A stretch of DNA of 64,000 nt from Acidobacteriota bacterium. GTDB taxonomy: Bacteria > Acidobacteriota > Vicinamibacteria > Vicinamibacterales > UBA2999. This document shows, in pieces, positions 17,709 to 28,228 of the stretch. Position 1 is the first letter of the stretch. The number at the start of each line of letters is the position of its first letter. The stretch is taken from positions 1-64,000 of the forward strand of contig SHUG01000001.1 of assembly GCA_009694735.1 (NCBI GenBank). Direction: 5' to 3'. The notes under the pieces are model-generated. The model did not search any database, was not told where the DNA came from, and saw only the letters and a program-made list of their open reading frames with translations. The position numbers and the translations under genes are program-made.

Positions 17709-18761
17709 TTGCCAGTCCTGACAAGCCTGGAGCCGGTTCGTGTCGTCGAAGGCGGGCGGCTGTGGCTGCGCGGTGACGGCTTCCCCCAGCCGGAGTCGAC
17801 CGCAGACCTCGTGACCATTGGCGGACTGCCGGCGCGCGTGGTCTTTGCCTCGCCCGATCGGCTTGCCGTCATCGTGCCCACGGGTCTTGATGGCGGCGAG
17901 ATGCCGGTGAAGGTGGCGTGGGTGCCAAGCGCGACGCTCTACGCGCGGGTAGGCGCGCTGGTCGCGACCGGGCTGCACCAGGTCGACAACCCGGTGTTCG
18001 GTGCTGACGGCGCGCTCTACGTGACCTATAGCGGATCCCGCGGACAGGAAGCGTCCGTCTCCATTTTCAGAATTCCGGCCAATGGCGGCGCGCGTGAGCC
18101 GTTCGTGCACGGGCTGGTCAATCCCACGTCGATGGTCATGGGCCCCGACGGCCGGCTGTACGTGTCGAGCCGGTTCGAAGGCCGCGTCTATCGCGTATTC
18201 GAAGATGGGCATTACGAGGTGATGGCCTCCGGCCTTGGCGTGGCCTGCGGACTGGCGTTTGACGCCGAAGGCGCGCTCTATGTCGGTGACCGTGACGGGA
18301 CCATCTTTCGCATTCACCCCAGCGGGCGCACCGAAACGTTCGCGACCGTGCCGTCGAGTGTGGCGGCGTTTCACCTCGCGATGTCGCCCGACGGCAGTCT
18401 CTATGTATCGGCGCCGACGCTCGCCTCGTACGACTCGGTGCGACGGATCAGCGCGAACGGCGCGGTCGAGACGTTGGCGACGCCGTTTGGCCGGCCGCAG
18501 GGCCTGGCCTTCGATGCCCACGGCACGCTGCACGTGGTGGAAGCGCTGGCCGGCGCGAGCGGCGTATTTGCGGTCCGGCCCGGGGCGCCGCCTGAACTGA
18601 TCGCCTCGGGCGCGGGCCTGGTCGGTGTGGCGTTCGGCCCAGGCGGACAACTCGCGGTGGCATCGAACGAATCCATCTATTCGTTTCCCGCCGATGCGGC
18701 GTCCGACCTGACCTCCGCGCCCGATCTGGCGTCCGGCTTCAGCCGGACCTCGCGCGAATGA
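17709..18761 (+). CDS. IPT/TIG plus NHL/SMP-30-type beta-propeller protein
   Basis: 350 residues beginning at TTG 17709. Residues ~3-75 look like an IPT/TIG immunoglobulin-like domain (VVEGGRLWLRGDGF, LVTIGGLPARVVF). From ~95 on there are about six propeller blades with recurring segments such as GADGALYVTYSG, GPDGRLYVSSRFEGRVYRV, DAEGALYVGDRDGTIFRI and SPDGSLYVSAP. No signal peptide is visible with this start. Probably a binding or scaffold protein; an enzymatic (lactonase-like) role cannot be excluded. The C-terminal residues LASGFSRTS are encoded by a REP-like palindrome at 18729-18750. The next gene overlaps the stop as ATGA. Confidence 0.75.
   Translation: MPVLTSLEPVRVVEGGRLWLRGDGFPQPESTADLVTIGGLPARVVFASPDRLAVIVPTGLDGGEMPVKVAWVPSATLYARVGALVATGLHQVDNPVFGADGALYVTYSGSRGQEASVSIFRIPANGGAREPFVHGLVNPTSMVMGPDGRLYVSSRFEGRVYRVFEDGHYEVMASGLGVACGLAFDAEGALYVGDRDGTIFRIHPSGRTETFATVPSSVAAFHLAMSPDGSLYVSAPTLASYDSVRRISANGAVETLATPFGRPQGLAFDAHGTLHVVEALAGASGVFAVRPGAPPELIASGAGLVGVAFGPGGQLAVASNESIYSFPADAASDLTSAPDLASGFSRTSRE
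18729..18750 (+). repeat. REP-like palindrome inside a coding end
   Basis: GGCGTCCGGCTTCAGCCGGACC, the short form of the dispersed palindrome, is read in frame as the last residues of the propeller protein. Confidence 0.8.
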
Positions 18762-19141
18762 CCGTTCTGCTGGTGCTGCTGGTCACGCTGGCCGGCTTGT
18801 CGCTCGGCCTGCGCACGACCTCGGTGCTGATCGAGCCCCAGGTCCATCCGCTGGATCGCCTGGCGCTGTCGATCCTCGCCGGCGCCCTGTGGACGGCGCT
18901 GGTCTTGGAAGTCTTCAACAGCTATCGCGTGTTTGATTTCGGACTCGGCCTGATGCTGTCGCTCTCGCCAGTCGGGCTGTTCGATCTCACCAAGTGGTGG
19001 TTCCGCTCGCGCCGGCGGAGGTCGGGTTGGCTAGGCGGCAGCGATTCATCGTGGTGGACGGTGTCCTTGCGCTGGGTGTTTCTCGTGGCCCTTTTTGCAG
19101 CGTTGGTCTGGGTCGGTGTGTCATCTGATAACGTGTTATGA
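18758..19141 (+). CDS. Small membrane protein of unknown function
   Basis: 127 residues, with about four hydrophobic segments: residues 1-18, ~35-52, ~58-75 and ~103-122, separated by an Arg-rich loop (RSRRRRSG). No enzymatic motif is seen and I do not recognise the family. Its ATG overlaps the stop of the propeller gene, so the two are probably translated together. The stop lies inside the operator-like palindrome of the downstream toxin-antitoxin pair, so the C-terminus may have been reset when that pair arrived. Confidence 0.6.
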   Translation: MTVLLVLLVTLAGLSLGLRTTSVLIEPQVHPLDRLALSILAGALWTALVLEVFNSYRVFDFGLGLMLSLSPVGLFDLTKWWFRSRRRRSGWLGGSDSSWWTVSLRWVFLVALFAALVWVGVSSDNVL

Positions 19142-19144
19142 TGA
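19121..19144. promoter_or_regulatory. Probable autoregulatory operator of the toxin-antitoxin pair
   Basis: The dyad TCATC-TG-ATAAC-GT-GTTAT-GATGA is nearly perfect and ends four bases before the antitoxin start. TATGAT within it could serve as a -10 box. Ribbon-helix-helix antitoxins usually bind such dyads over their own promoter. Confidence 0.55.
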
Positions 19145-19147
19145 CGC

Positions 19148-19387
19148 ATGCGAACGATCATCGATTTGCCGCCCGAACAGGTCGATTCCCTGGATGCGTG
19201 GTGCCGCCAGGAGGGTGTTTCCAGAGCCGAGGCGGTACGTCGCGCCGTCGCTGAGCACCTGCGGAAGCACCACACCGGGGGTGGCACGCGCGCGTTCGGG
19301 ATCTGGCGCGACCTGGCTGAAGACGGGTTGGCCTACCAGGAGCGACTGCGTAGCGAGTGGGATGAACGGGAGCGCGGCTGGTCTTGA
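19148..19387 (+). CDS. vapB: Ribbon-helix-helix antitoxin (VapB-like)
   Basis: 79 residues. The N-terminal MRTIIDLPPEQVDSLDAWC followed by SRAEAVRRAVAEHLR is a CopG/MetJ-type ribbon-helix-helix that binds operator DNA as a dimer. The acidic, Trp-containing C-terminal part (GIWRDLAEDGLAYQERLRSE) is the likely toxin-neutralising segment. The stop overlaps the toxin start as TTGA, the usual coupling of such pairs. Expected to repress its own promoter through the dyad at 19121-19144. Confidence 0.88.
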   Translation: MRTIIDLPPEQVDSLDAWCRQEGVSRAEAVRRAVAEHLRKHHTGGGTRAFGIWRDLAEDGLAYQERLRSEWDERERGWS

Positions 19388-19749
19388 AGGCACTCTTCGA
19401 CACCAACATTTTGATCGACTACCTGAAAGGTCTTGAGCCCGCGGAGTCGGAACTCGGTCGCCATCGTCAGCGCTTGATCAGCCGGGTGACGTGGGTGGAA
19501 GTCCAGGCGGGCGTTCGCAACGAAGAAGAGGCCGATGTGGTTGAGATGTTCCTCCGCGACTTCGAGGTCATTGAGCTGACGCGGGCCATTGCCAGGGAGG
19601 CAGCCGAGATTCGACGCGCCGCTCGTATCCGCCTGCCTGACGCCCTGATCTGGGCGTCGGCCCGGCACGAATCCGCGCTCCTGGTCACGCGCAATACGAA
19701 GGACTTTCCCCAAAACGAGCCAGGCATTCGCATTCCGTATCGCGTCTAG
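19384..19749 (+). CDS. vapC: PIN-domain toxin (VapC-like ribonuclease)
   Basis: 121 residues, start TTG 19384 overlapping the antitoxin stop. PIN-domain acidic residues are in place: Asp6 in FDTNILIDYL, Glu in SRVTWVEVQAG, Asp in IRLPDALIWASA, and a last Asp in TRNTKDFP. VapC proteins are Mg-dependent RNases, often cutting tRNA or rRNA loops; the target here cannot be told from sequence. The weak start codon should keep toxin output below that of the antitoxin. Confidence 0.9.
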   Translation: MKALFDTNILIDYLKGLEPAESELGRHRQRLISRVTWVEVQAGVRNEEEADVVEMFLRDFEVIELTRAIAREAAEIRRAARIRLPDALIWASARHESALLVTRNTKDFPQNEPGIRIPYRV

Positions 19750-19775
19750 CAGCGCAGTCTGCGTGAATCTGCGGC

Positions 19776-21404
19776 CTACTTCGGCCGACCATCCTGGTTG
19801 GCCAGCACCCAACTGGCCTGGTGCACCAGCCGAGCGATCCGCTCCATTTTCTCGTAGTTGATCTTCTCGGGCCGGTCGTACTGGGTGTGGTAATCCGGGT
19901 GCAGGCCGGTGTGAAACCATAACGCCGGCACGCCGTTCTGCAGGAACGGCCACTGGTCGCTGCGGCGCAGCAGGTTCGAGCTGTTGTTGTCGTAACGCAT
20001 TTTGAGCTCGAGTCCGATTCCGACCGTCGATCGGTTGGCCTTCTCCACGGTTGCGCTCAATTCGGGATGTCGGCTGTAGCCCAGGATGTTGAGGGCGTTG
20101 CGGTTCGATTCCGCCGTCTGGACCTCGAGCCCGTTGAAGCGCGGTCCGCCGCCCACCTGCACCTCTTCGTTGCGGCCGATCATGTCCATGTTGAGCACGG
20201 CGACCGTGCGGGCGAGCGGAAACGTCGGATTCTCGGTGTAAGCCCACGCACCCAGCAGCGGTCCTCGTTCTTCAGATCCCCAGCAGGCAAACAACACCGA
20301 GCGTCGCGGCCGTTGCCCGGCCGCCGCCGCCATCGCATAGGCCTCGGCGATCTCGATCAACGCGACCGTGCCCGACCCGTCATCGTCCGCACCGCTGTAG
20401 ATCACGGCGCCGTCGGCGCCTTCGTGGTCGTAATGGGCTGACACGATCACGACTTCGTCCTTGAGTGTGGGGTCGGCGCCCTCGAGATAGGCCAGGACGT
20501 TGCGGTCGGGCACGATGTGCCGGTTGACTGATGTTGCCAGCGTGGCCTCGACGCCGTCGAGCGCCAGGCCCACGAACCCGCGGTCGGTTTCGGCGGCTTT
20601 CGAGAGGTCGAGCAACGATCGCCCGGTGCCGCGAACCATCAGCTCGGCGAGGGCGGGCGAGATCTGTCCCACTGGCACGCGCACGCGGTCGGCCCAGCTC
20701 GCCAGCGTGAAGCGATCGATGCGCGGTGCTTGAGCAGGCCAGAAGGCGCGTGCCGCCGCTTCGAAGTTGGCTGGCGCGGGATGGTTGTGGACATCGGTGA
20801 CGAAGAGCACCCCGAGCGCGCCCTTCTCCTGGGCGGCCAGGACTTTCTTGATCGCGACCGCGGCCTCGGCAGTGACGACGCCGTCGAACGGGCTGTTGGG
20901 GTCCCGCTCGCCGGGTTCGTGCTCGAGGATCAGCGCAATGCGACCCTTCACGCGGTCGCCGTAGTCGTCGTAGCCGAGCGCTGGCGCATGAATGCCAAAG
21001 CCCGCGTAGACCACCTGGGCCTTTACCGAGCCACTGGCGCTGAAGCGCTGGGGATAGAAGTCCTGTTCGGGCTTCAGGTCGAGCGTGGCGCCGCCGGGCA
21101 GCGACACGCTGAGCGCGTTCTGCGAGCCGAGGCTGGCGACCATCAGTTGCGTGGTCTGGATGAACGATCCGTTCGGCGCGCCCGGCTTGAGGCCCGCCCG
21201 CTCGAAGCGCGAGCGCACGAACTCGGCGGCCAGCGCGTTCTCCGGCGTCCCGACCAGGCGGCCCTTGAAACCGTCACCGGCGAGGTAGAAGAGGTCGGCC
21301 TTGAGGTCCGCCAACCGGATCGAGTCGTTGAAGGGAGCCGCGGCTTGTGCCGACAGCCTGACAACGGCCGCGGCGCAGAGGAGGAGTGTCAAAGCTTTAC
21401 GCAT
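19776..21404 (-). CDS. Secreted M28-family zinc aminopeptidase
   Basis: 542 residues from ATG 21404, chosen because a signal peptide starts there (KALTLLLCAAAVVRLSAQA); the longer upstream frame is read through a tandem repeat. Metal ligands of M28 are visible: His and Asp in VSAHYDHEGADG, Asp in YSGADDDGSGTVAL, Glu pair in CWGSEERGPLLG, Asp in LNMDMIGRNEE, and the last His in WFHTGLHPDYHTQYD. A PA-type insertion (about 130-260) precedes the catalytic core. Such enzymes remove N-terminal residues from peptides outside the cytoplasm, matching the other secreted peptidases of the window. Confidence 0.92.
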   Translation of the reverse strand: MRKALTLLLCAAAVVRLSAQAAAPFNDSIRLADLKADLFYLAGDGFKGRLVGTPENALAAEFVRSRFERAGLKPGAPNGSFIQTTQLMVASLGSQNALSVSLPGGATLDLKPEQDFYPQRFSASGSVKAQVVYAGFGIHAPALGYDDYGDRVKGRIALILEHEPGERDPNSPFDGVVTAEAAVAIKKVLAAQEKGALGVLFVTDVHNHPAPANFEAAARAFWPAQAPRIDRFTLASWADRVRVPVGQISPALAELMVRGTGRSLLDLSKAAETDRGFVGLALDGVEATLATSVNRHIVPDRNVLAYLEGADPTLKDEVVIVSAHYDHEGADGAVIYSGADDDGSGTVALIEIAEAYAMAAAAGQRPRRSVLFACWGSEERGPLLGAWAYTENPTFPLARTVAVLNMDMIGRNEEVQVGGGPRFNGLEVQTAESNRNALNILGYSRHPELSATVEKANRSTVGIGLELKMRYDNNSSNLLRRSDQWPFLQNGVPALWFHTGLHPDYHTQYDRPEKINYEKMERIARLVHQASWVLANQDGRPK

Positions 21405-21421
21405 GCGACAACATACTCCCC

Positions 21422-21452
21422 GATCCCCGATCCCTGATCCCTGATCCCCGAT
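21422..21452. repeat. 7-bp tandem repeat (GATCCCY)
   Basis: Four units GATCCCC/GATCCCT plus a partial fifth, in the short gap between the divergent M28 peptidase and APC permease genes. Confidence 0.8.
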
Positions 21453-21455
21453 AGA

Positions 21456-22949
21456 ATGCAGTCGCCCATGAATCAACTGTTCCAGCGAAAACCCATCGCC
21501 GAACTGATCATCGACGACAACGATCCGCGCGCGCTGAAACGTGTGCTGGGCGCCGGCGATCTCGTGATGCTCGCGATCGGCGCGGTCATCGGCGCCGGCA
21601 TTTTCGGCGCCATCGGCACGGCCGCTGCCGGCCAGGTCGCACCCGACGGCACCATCATTCGCTACGGGGCGGGTCCCGCCCTGATCTTCTCGTTCATCCT
21701 GCTCGGCGGAGCGTGCGCGCTCGCCGCGCTCTGCTACGCGGAGTTGGCCGCGATGATTCCGCAGGCCGGCAGTGCCTATGCTTACTCCTACGCCACGCTC
21801 GGCGAGCTGGTGGCCTGGATCATCGGCTGGGACCTGATGCTCGAGTATGCCGTCGGCAACGTCGCCGTGGCCATCTCGTGGGGCGATTACTTCAACACGC
21901 TGGTGCGCGGCGTTGGCATCGACCTGCCGGTGTGGTTGACCACCGGTTATCGCACCGCGCTGCTAAGCTCGAATCCCGACATTAGCGGACTGCTGACCAC
22001 CGCTCCGCGGATCCTGGGCTTTCCCATCCTGGTCAACCTGCCGGCTTTTGGCATCGTCATGCTGATCACGTGGCTGCTGCTGCGCGGCGCCAAGGAGAGC
22101 GCCCGGGCCAACGCGGTAATGGTGATCATCAAGCTGGTGGTGCTGGCCCTCTTCATCTTCGTCGGGCTCGGCAACATCAACCCCGACAACTACACGCCGT
22201 TTGCGCCCAACGGCTTCACCGGTATCCACCAGGGCGCGGCCATCGTATTCTTCGCCTACATCGGCTTCGACGCGATCTCCACCGCGGCCGAAGAGACCAA
22301 GAACCCCCAGCGCAACCTCCCGATCGGCATCCTGGGGGGGCTCGCGGTCTGCACGTTGATCTACGTCGTGATCGGCGCCGTCATCACTGGCATGGTGCCG
22401 TACACCGAACTCGGCGTGGCCGACCCGCTGGCGCGTGCGCTCGAGCTGATTGGCTACAACCGGGTGGGCCTGGTCGTCGCGTTCGGCGCCGTGGTCTCGA
22501 TGTCGGCAGTGCTGCTGGTGTTCCAGTACGGCCAGCCGCGCATCTTCATGGCCATGGCCCGCGACGGGCTACTGCCCCAGTGGGTGGCGCGCATCGATCC
22601 GAAGACCCGCATTCCCTACACCGCGACGCTCGTCACCGGTGTGGTCGTCGCGATGGCTTCTGCCATTGGTGATGCGGCGGAGACCTACGACCTGACCAAC
22701 GTCGGCACCCTGTTCGCTTTTGCGCTCGTGTGCGCCGGCGTGCTCGTGCTGCGGGTGATCGAGCCCGACCGTCACCGTCCATTCAAGGTGCCGTTCGTAT
22801 GGGTCATCGCCCCGCTGGGCGTCGCTGCCTGCCTGTTCATCATGGTGGGCCTGCCATACCACGCCTGGGAGCGCTTCGGTCTGTGGCTGGTGATCGGCAT
22901 CGTGCTTTACGCCGTTTACGGCTACAAGCACAGCAAACTTCGGAAATAA
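21456..22949 (+). CDS. APC-family amino acid permease
   Basis: 497 residues and about 12-14 membrane helices. The family signature in helix 1 is IGAVIGAGIFGAIGTAAAGQ; later segments such as FFAYIGFDAISTAAEETKNP and PRIFMAMARDGLLP match the cationic amino acid transporter branch. It should import amino acids by proton symport or exchange across the inner membrane. ATG 21468 is an alternative start, and neither has a clear ribosome site. The transporter sits divergent from a secreted aminopeptidase, a sensible pairing for use of peptides. Confidence 0.9.
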   Translation: MQSPMNQLFQRKPIAELIIDDNDPRALKRVLGAGDLVMLAIGAVIGAGIFGAIGTAAAGQVAPDGTIIRYGAGPALIFSFILLGGACALAALCYAELAAMIPQAGSAYAYSYATLGELVAWIIGWDLMLEYAVGNVAVAISWGDYFNTLVRGVGIDLPVWLTTGYRTALLSSNPDISGLLTTAPRILGFPILVNLPAFGIVMLITWLLLRGAKESARANAVMVIIKLVVLALFIFVGLGNINPDNYTPFAPNGFTGIHQGAAIVFFAYIGFDAISTAAEETKNPQRNLPIGILGGLAVCTLIYVVIGAVITGMVPYTELGVADPLARALELIGYNRVGLVVAFGAVVSMSAVLLVFQYGQPRIFMAMARDGLLPQWVARIDPKTRIPYTATLVTGVVVAMASAIGDAAETYDLTNVGTLFAFALVCAGVLVLRVIEPDRHRPFKVPFVWVIAPLGVAACLFIMVGLPYHAWERFGLWLVIGIVLYAVYGYKHSKLRK

Positions 22950-22950
22950 G

Positions 22951-23062
22951 CCACGGAGAACACAGAGGACACAGAGTTGGTTTTTCAGATTGCCTGGCCC
23001 GGTGCGCGCCGGTGATTTGCCCTTAGAAGACCTGGCTCTGAGTCCTCTGTGTCCTCTGTGGC
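22951..23062. repeat. Inverted CTGTG-rich repeat pair
   Basis: CCACGGAGAACACAGAGGAC... at 22951-22976 is mirrored by CTCTGTGTCCTCTGTGGC ending at 23062. The 16-bp matching arms could form a long hairpin after the permease gene. The motif belongs to the second dispersed family of the window. The rest of the gap up to the uvrA start holds nothing else I can identify. Confidence 0.7.
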
Positions 23063-23119
23063 CCGTACGTATTAGACTTGGGGATTGGGATCTGCCCCGC
23101 GGGTCCCGCAGTACCCCAC

Positions 23120-25978
<2,859 letters not shown>

Positions 25979-25989
25979 GCCTTGCGGAC

Positions 25990-26013
25990 GTGGCGTCCGG
26001 CTTCAGCCGGACC
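25990..26013 (+). repeat. REP-like palindrome, short form
   Basis: GTGGCGTCCGGCTTCAGCCG plus GACC, 12 bases after the uvrA stop. The 220-base gap to lpxC also contains an imperfect hairpin near 26019-26040 (AAGTGGC / GCCACACTT) and no ORF. Confidence 0.8.
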
Positions 26014-26199
26014 AAGGGTAAGTGGCCGTTTAGCCACACTTCCGCCGTTTGCGCCTGTGGCTGCAGAAACACAGCCGTAAGCCGTGCGCGATTGTGAAAA
26101 TCTGTGTAAACGTTGCAGTCAATAGGCTTAGTCAGTTTATCCCGACCGGCTCATGACAGGCATCAACTTTGCTCCTCTCGGAGCAGAACCGTAGACTGA

Positions 26200-27105
26200 A
26201 TGGACGCACAACGGACGATCAAACGTCAGATTTCATGCGCTGGGATTGGCCTGCACTCTGGTCAGAAGGTCACGCTGACCCTGAAGCCCGCCGCCGCGGA
26301 CACCGGCATCCGGTTCCGTCGAACCGATCTGGGCGTCGAAATCCCGGCCTCGGTTTCTGAAGTTTCCAGCGTCCAGCACGCTACGGTGCTCGGCAAGGCC
26401 GGCGCCACGGTCGAAACGGTTGAGCACCTGCTCGCCGCGCTGGTCTCGGCCGGCATCGACAACGTGATCGTCGAGCTCAATCACAAAGAAGTGCCGATCA
26501 TGGACGGCAGCAGTGCGCCGTTCTTGTATCTGTTGCAGGAAGCGGGCGTCAAGAAGCTCGCGCCGTCGCGCAAATACCTGAAGATCCTCAAGCCGGTGCA
26601 GATTGCGAGTGGCGACAAGCGCATTGCGATTTACCCGTCGGATCACTTCAAGGTCAGCTACACCATCAGCTTCGACCATCCGCTGCTGCGGCACCAGTCG
26701 CGCACCGAACGCATCACCGAATCCACCTTTGCCGACAACATCGCGGCCGCGCGCACCTTTGGCTTCCTGAAGGAAGTGGAATGGCTGCGTCAGAATGGCC
26801 TCGCGCTCGGCGGCTCGCTCGAGAATGCCATCGTCATTGGCGACACCGGTGTGTTGAACGCCCTGCGTTTCGAAGACGAGTTTGTCCGCCACAAGATTCT
26901 CGATGTGGTCGGCGACCTCGCGCTGGTGGGCCGGCCGATTGTCGGCCACGTCGTCGCGCATCGCGCGGGACACGCGCTGCACACGCAGTTGGCGGCCGAG
27001 ATTCTCAACGATCAAGAGGCGTGGTGCCTGGTCGAGATGCCGTCCGCCGTGCCCGAAGGGGCGTTTGATGCCGTGGGCGTGCCGGGAGCGGCGCGCGCAC
27101 ACTAG
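26200..27105 (+). CDS. lpxC: UDP-3-O-acyl-N-acetylglucosamine deacetylase
   Basis: 301 residues, normal length. LpxC performs the committed step of lipid A synthesis in the cytoplasm. Zinc ligands are His76 (TVEHLLAAL), His231 and Asp235 (FVRHKILDVVGDLALVG), and the general acid/base region is AHRAGHALHTQ with His258. The N-terminal AGIGLHSGQKVTL and VPIMDGSSAPF segments are typical. It stands alone rather than in the ftsZ region, and an intrinsic terminator follows. Its presence is direct evidence for a lipid A-bearing outer membrane. Confidence 0.97.
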   Translation: MDAQRTIKRQISCAGIGLHSGQKVTLTLKPAAADTGIRFRRTDLGVEIPASVSEVSSVQHATVLGKAGATVETVEHLLAALVSAGIDNVIVELNHKEVPIMDGSSAPFLYLLQEAGVKKLAPSRKYLKILKPVQIASGDKRIAIYPSDHFKVSYTISFDHPLLRHQSRTERITESTFADNIAAARTFGFLKEVEWLRQNGLALGGSLENAIVIGDTGVLNALRFEDEFVRHKILDVVGDLALVGRPIVGHVVAHRAGHALHTQLAAEILNDQEAWCLVEMPSAVPEGAFDAVGVPGAARAH

Positions 27106-27144
27106 CTCGTCAGGACTCGCTCAACCTCCAACGTGAACGCATTA

Positions 27145-27172
27145 GGCCGCGGGGCGCCCGCGGCCTTTTTTT
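27145..27172 (+). terminator. Intrinsic terminator of lpxC
   Basis: GGCCGCGGG-GCG-CCCGCGGCC followed by seven T residues, 40 bases after the lpxC stop. The remaining sequence up to 27317 is GC-rich with a further CCCGCGG dyad and no ORF. Confidence 0.9.
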
Positions 27173-27317
27173 GTACGCCGCGCCGATTGCCTGCCGCCGC
27201 GCCCGCGGTCGCCCGCGGGCCCTTGACGCGCGCCGCGATTAGGCGTCTCACCGACGTAGCACCCCTCGCTGGTATGAGGCGAATGACCGCGCACCTTCAG
27301 AAATAAGGAGCAGACAG

Positions 27318-27794
27318 ATGCGGATTCGAACCCTCGCAATCGTCGTCATCGGATGTTTCCTGCTCGGCTCACCCGCGATCAGCCAATCGCCCGATCCATG
27401 GGTCGGCACCTGGCAGCTCAATACCGTCAAGTCGAAGTACAGCCCCGGACTCCCGCCCAGGAGTTCGACGTTGACCGCCGTCGCGGTCGACGGTGGATTC
27501 AAGCAAACGGTCAACACCGTCCTGGCCACGCTGGGGATGCCGACCCATTCCGAGGTGACGGCGAGATTAGATGGCAAGGACACCGTCGTGAAGGGCAATG
27601 CCAACGCGGATACGTCGGCCTACACGCGGATCGACGCGCGCAGCTACGAAGTGGTCTCGAAGAAGAAGGGCAAGGTCACCCTCACTTCACGGGTCGTGAT
27701 CAGCGCGGACGGCAAGACGCGAACGGTGACGCAGACTGGCACCGATGCGCAAGGAAAGAAAGTTAACAACTTCATGGTCTACCACCGGCAGTAG
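27318..27794 (+). CDS. Secreted small protein of unknown function (GTWQLN type)
   Basis: 158 residues with a clear signal peptide (RTLAIVVIGCFLLGSPAISQ). The mature part begins DPWVGTWQLNTVKSKYSPG, a pattern I associate with lipocalin-like or beta-barrel-type secreted proteins of unknown role. It ends with a Thr/Lys-rich stretch, KGKVTLTSRVVISADGKTRT. A good ribosome site (AAGGAG) lies 8 bases before the ATG. No partner genes: upstream is the lpxC terminator, downstream a leader RNA unit. I cannot assign an activity. Confidence 0.75.
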   Translation: MRIRTLAIVVIGCFLLGSPAISQSPDPWVGTWQLNTVKSKYSPGLPPRSSTLTAVAVDGGFKQTVNTVLATLGMPTHSEVTARLDGKDTVVKGNANADTSAYTRIDARSYEVVSKKKGKVTLTSRVVISADGKTRTVTQTGTDAQGKKVNNFMVYHRQ

Positions 27795-27895
27795 CGTGGC
27801 CGCGCGGCTTACCGACGATTGATGGCAGGCCGACGATGCCGATGATGAGCCATGTTACCGACCATTTTTCGCGTTGACACATCCAGTCGGGGTGC

Positions 27896-27924
27896 TTGAC
27901 ACCGGCGGTCCGTAGGAGTATCAC
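27896..27924 (+). promoter_or_regulatory. Sigma-70-type promoter of the leader RNA unit
   Basis: TTGACA (27896-27901), a spacer of exactly 17 bases, then TATCAC (27919-27924). Transcription would begin near 27931, right before the first structured element. Confidence 0.7.
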
Positions 27925-28033
27925 GGAGGTAGACCACGCCCCTGACCGCAAGGGGAGGTGAACACGGACTGAATCCGTCGCATCGGCGTGGGCGCCGGAA
28001 CGAAACGTTCGAACATTTCGCAAAGGGGGTTGC

Positions 28034-28066
28034 ATGACCACTCCGCCGGACCATTTCGCCGCGTGA
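28034..28066 (+). CDS. Possible leader peptide MTTPPDHFAA
   Basis: Ten codons with AAGGGGG five bases before the ATG. The stop codon lies in the left arm of a 9-bp hairpin (28061-28088), so translation would affect its folding, as in attenuation leaders. The peptide has no run of one amino acid, which speaks against classical charged-tRNA sensing; tandem Thr and tandem Pro codons are present. Confidence 0.3.
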   Translation: MTTPPDHFAA

Positions 28067-28164
28067 ACGGCGTCCGCGTCGTTCACGCGACGAAAGTGAC
28101 CATCGAGTTGTGTCGACATCAATAGCCCCGGCTCCTGCCGGGACGCGCAACTTGCGCACTGAAG

Positions 28165-28204
28165 CGCCCGGAGCGGCATTCGCCGCTCGGGCGTTTCGTT
28201 TGTT
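28165..28204 (+). terminator. Intrinsic terminator / attenuator before the aminotransferase
   Basis: CGCCC(G)GAGCGGC-ATTC-GCCGCTCGGGCG, one bulged G, followed by TTTCGTTTGTT. It ends 24 bases before the aminotransferase start. Confidence 0.75.
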
Positions 28205-28228
28205 CTCGTGCTAGATTGAAGCCGCCAC

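Larger units (their letters stand above)
27931..28204 (+). ncRNA. Structured leader or small RNA, unidentified class
   Basis: The 434-base gap between two genes holds a complete promoter-to-terminator unit. From the 5' end: a closing stem CCACGCC/GGCGTGG (27934-27940 with 27985-27991) enclosing a GCAA-capped hairpin (27939-27955) and a second hairpin CGGA-CTGAA-TCCG (27965-27977); a 10-codon ORF (28034-28066); a 9-bp hairpin over that ORF's stop (28061-28088); hairpin CCCGGC-TCCT-GCCGGG (28127-28142); and a terminator. The class IV aminotransferase starts 25 bases later. It fits a riboswitch or attenuation leader, or an independent small RNA. I compared it by eye with the common riboswitch classes and found no match. 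Confidence 0.5.

Noticed and set aside
27934..27991. Cyclic di-GMP, TPP, glycine or SAM riboswitch
   Set aside because: By eye the conserved cores of these classes are absent; kept as an unidentified structured RNA.
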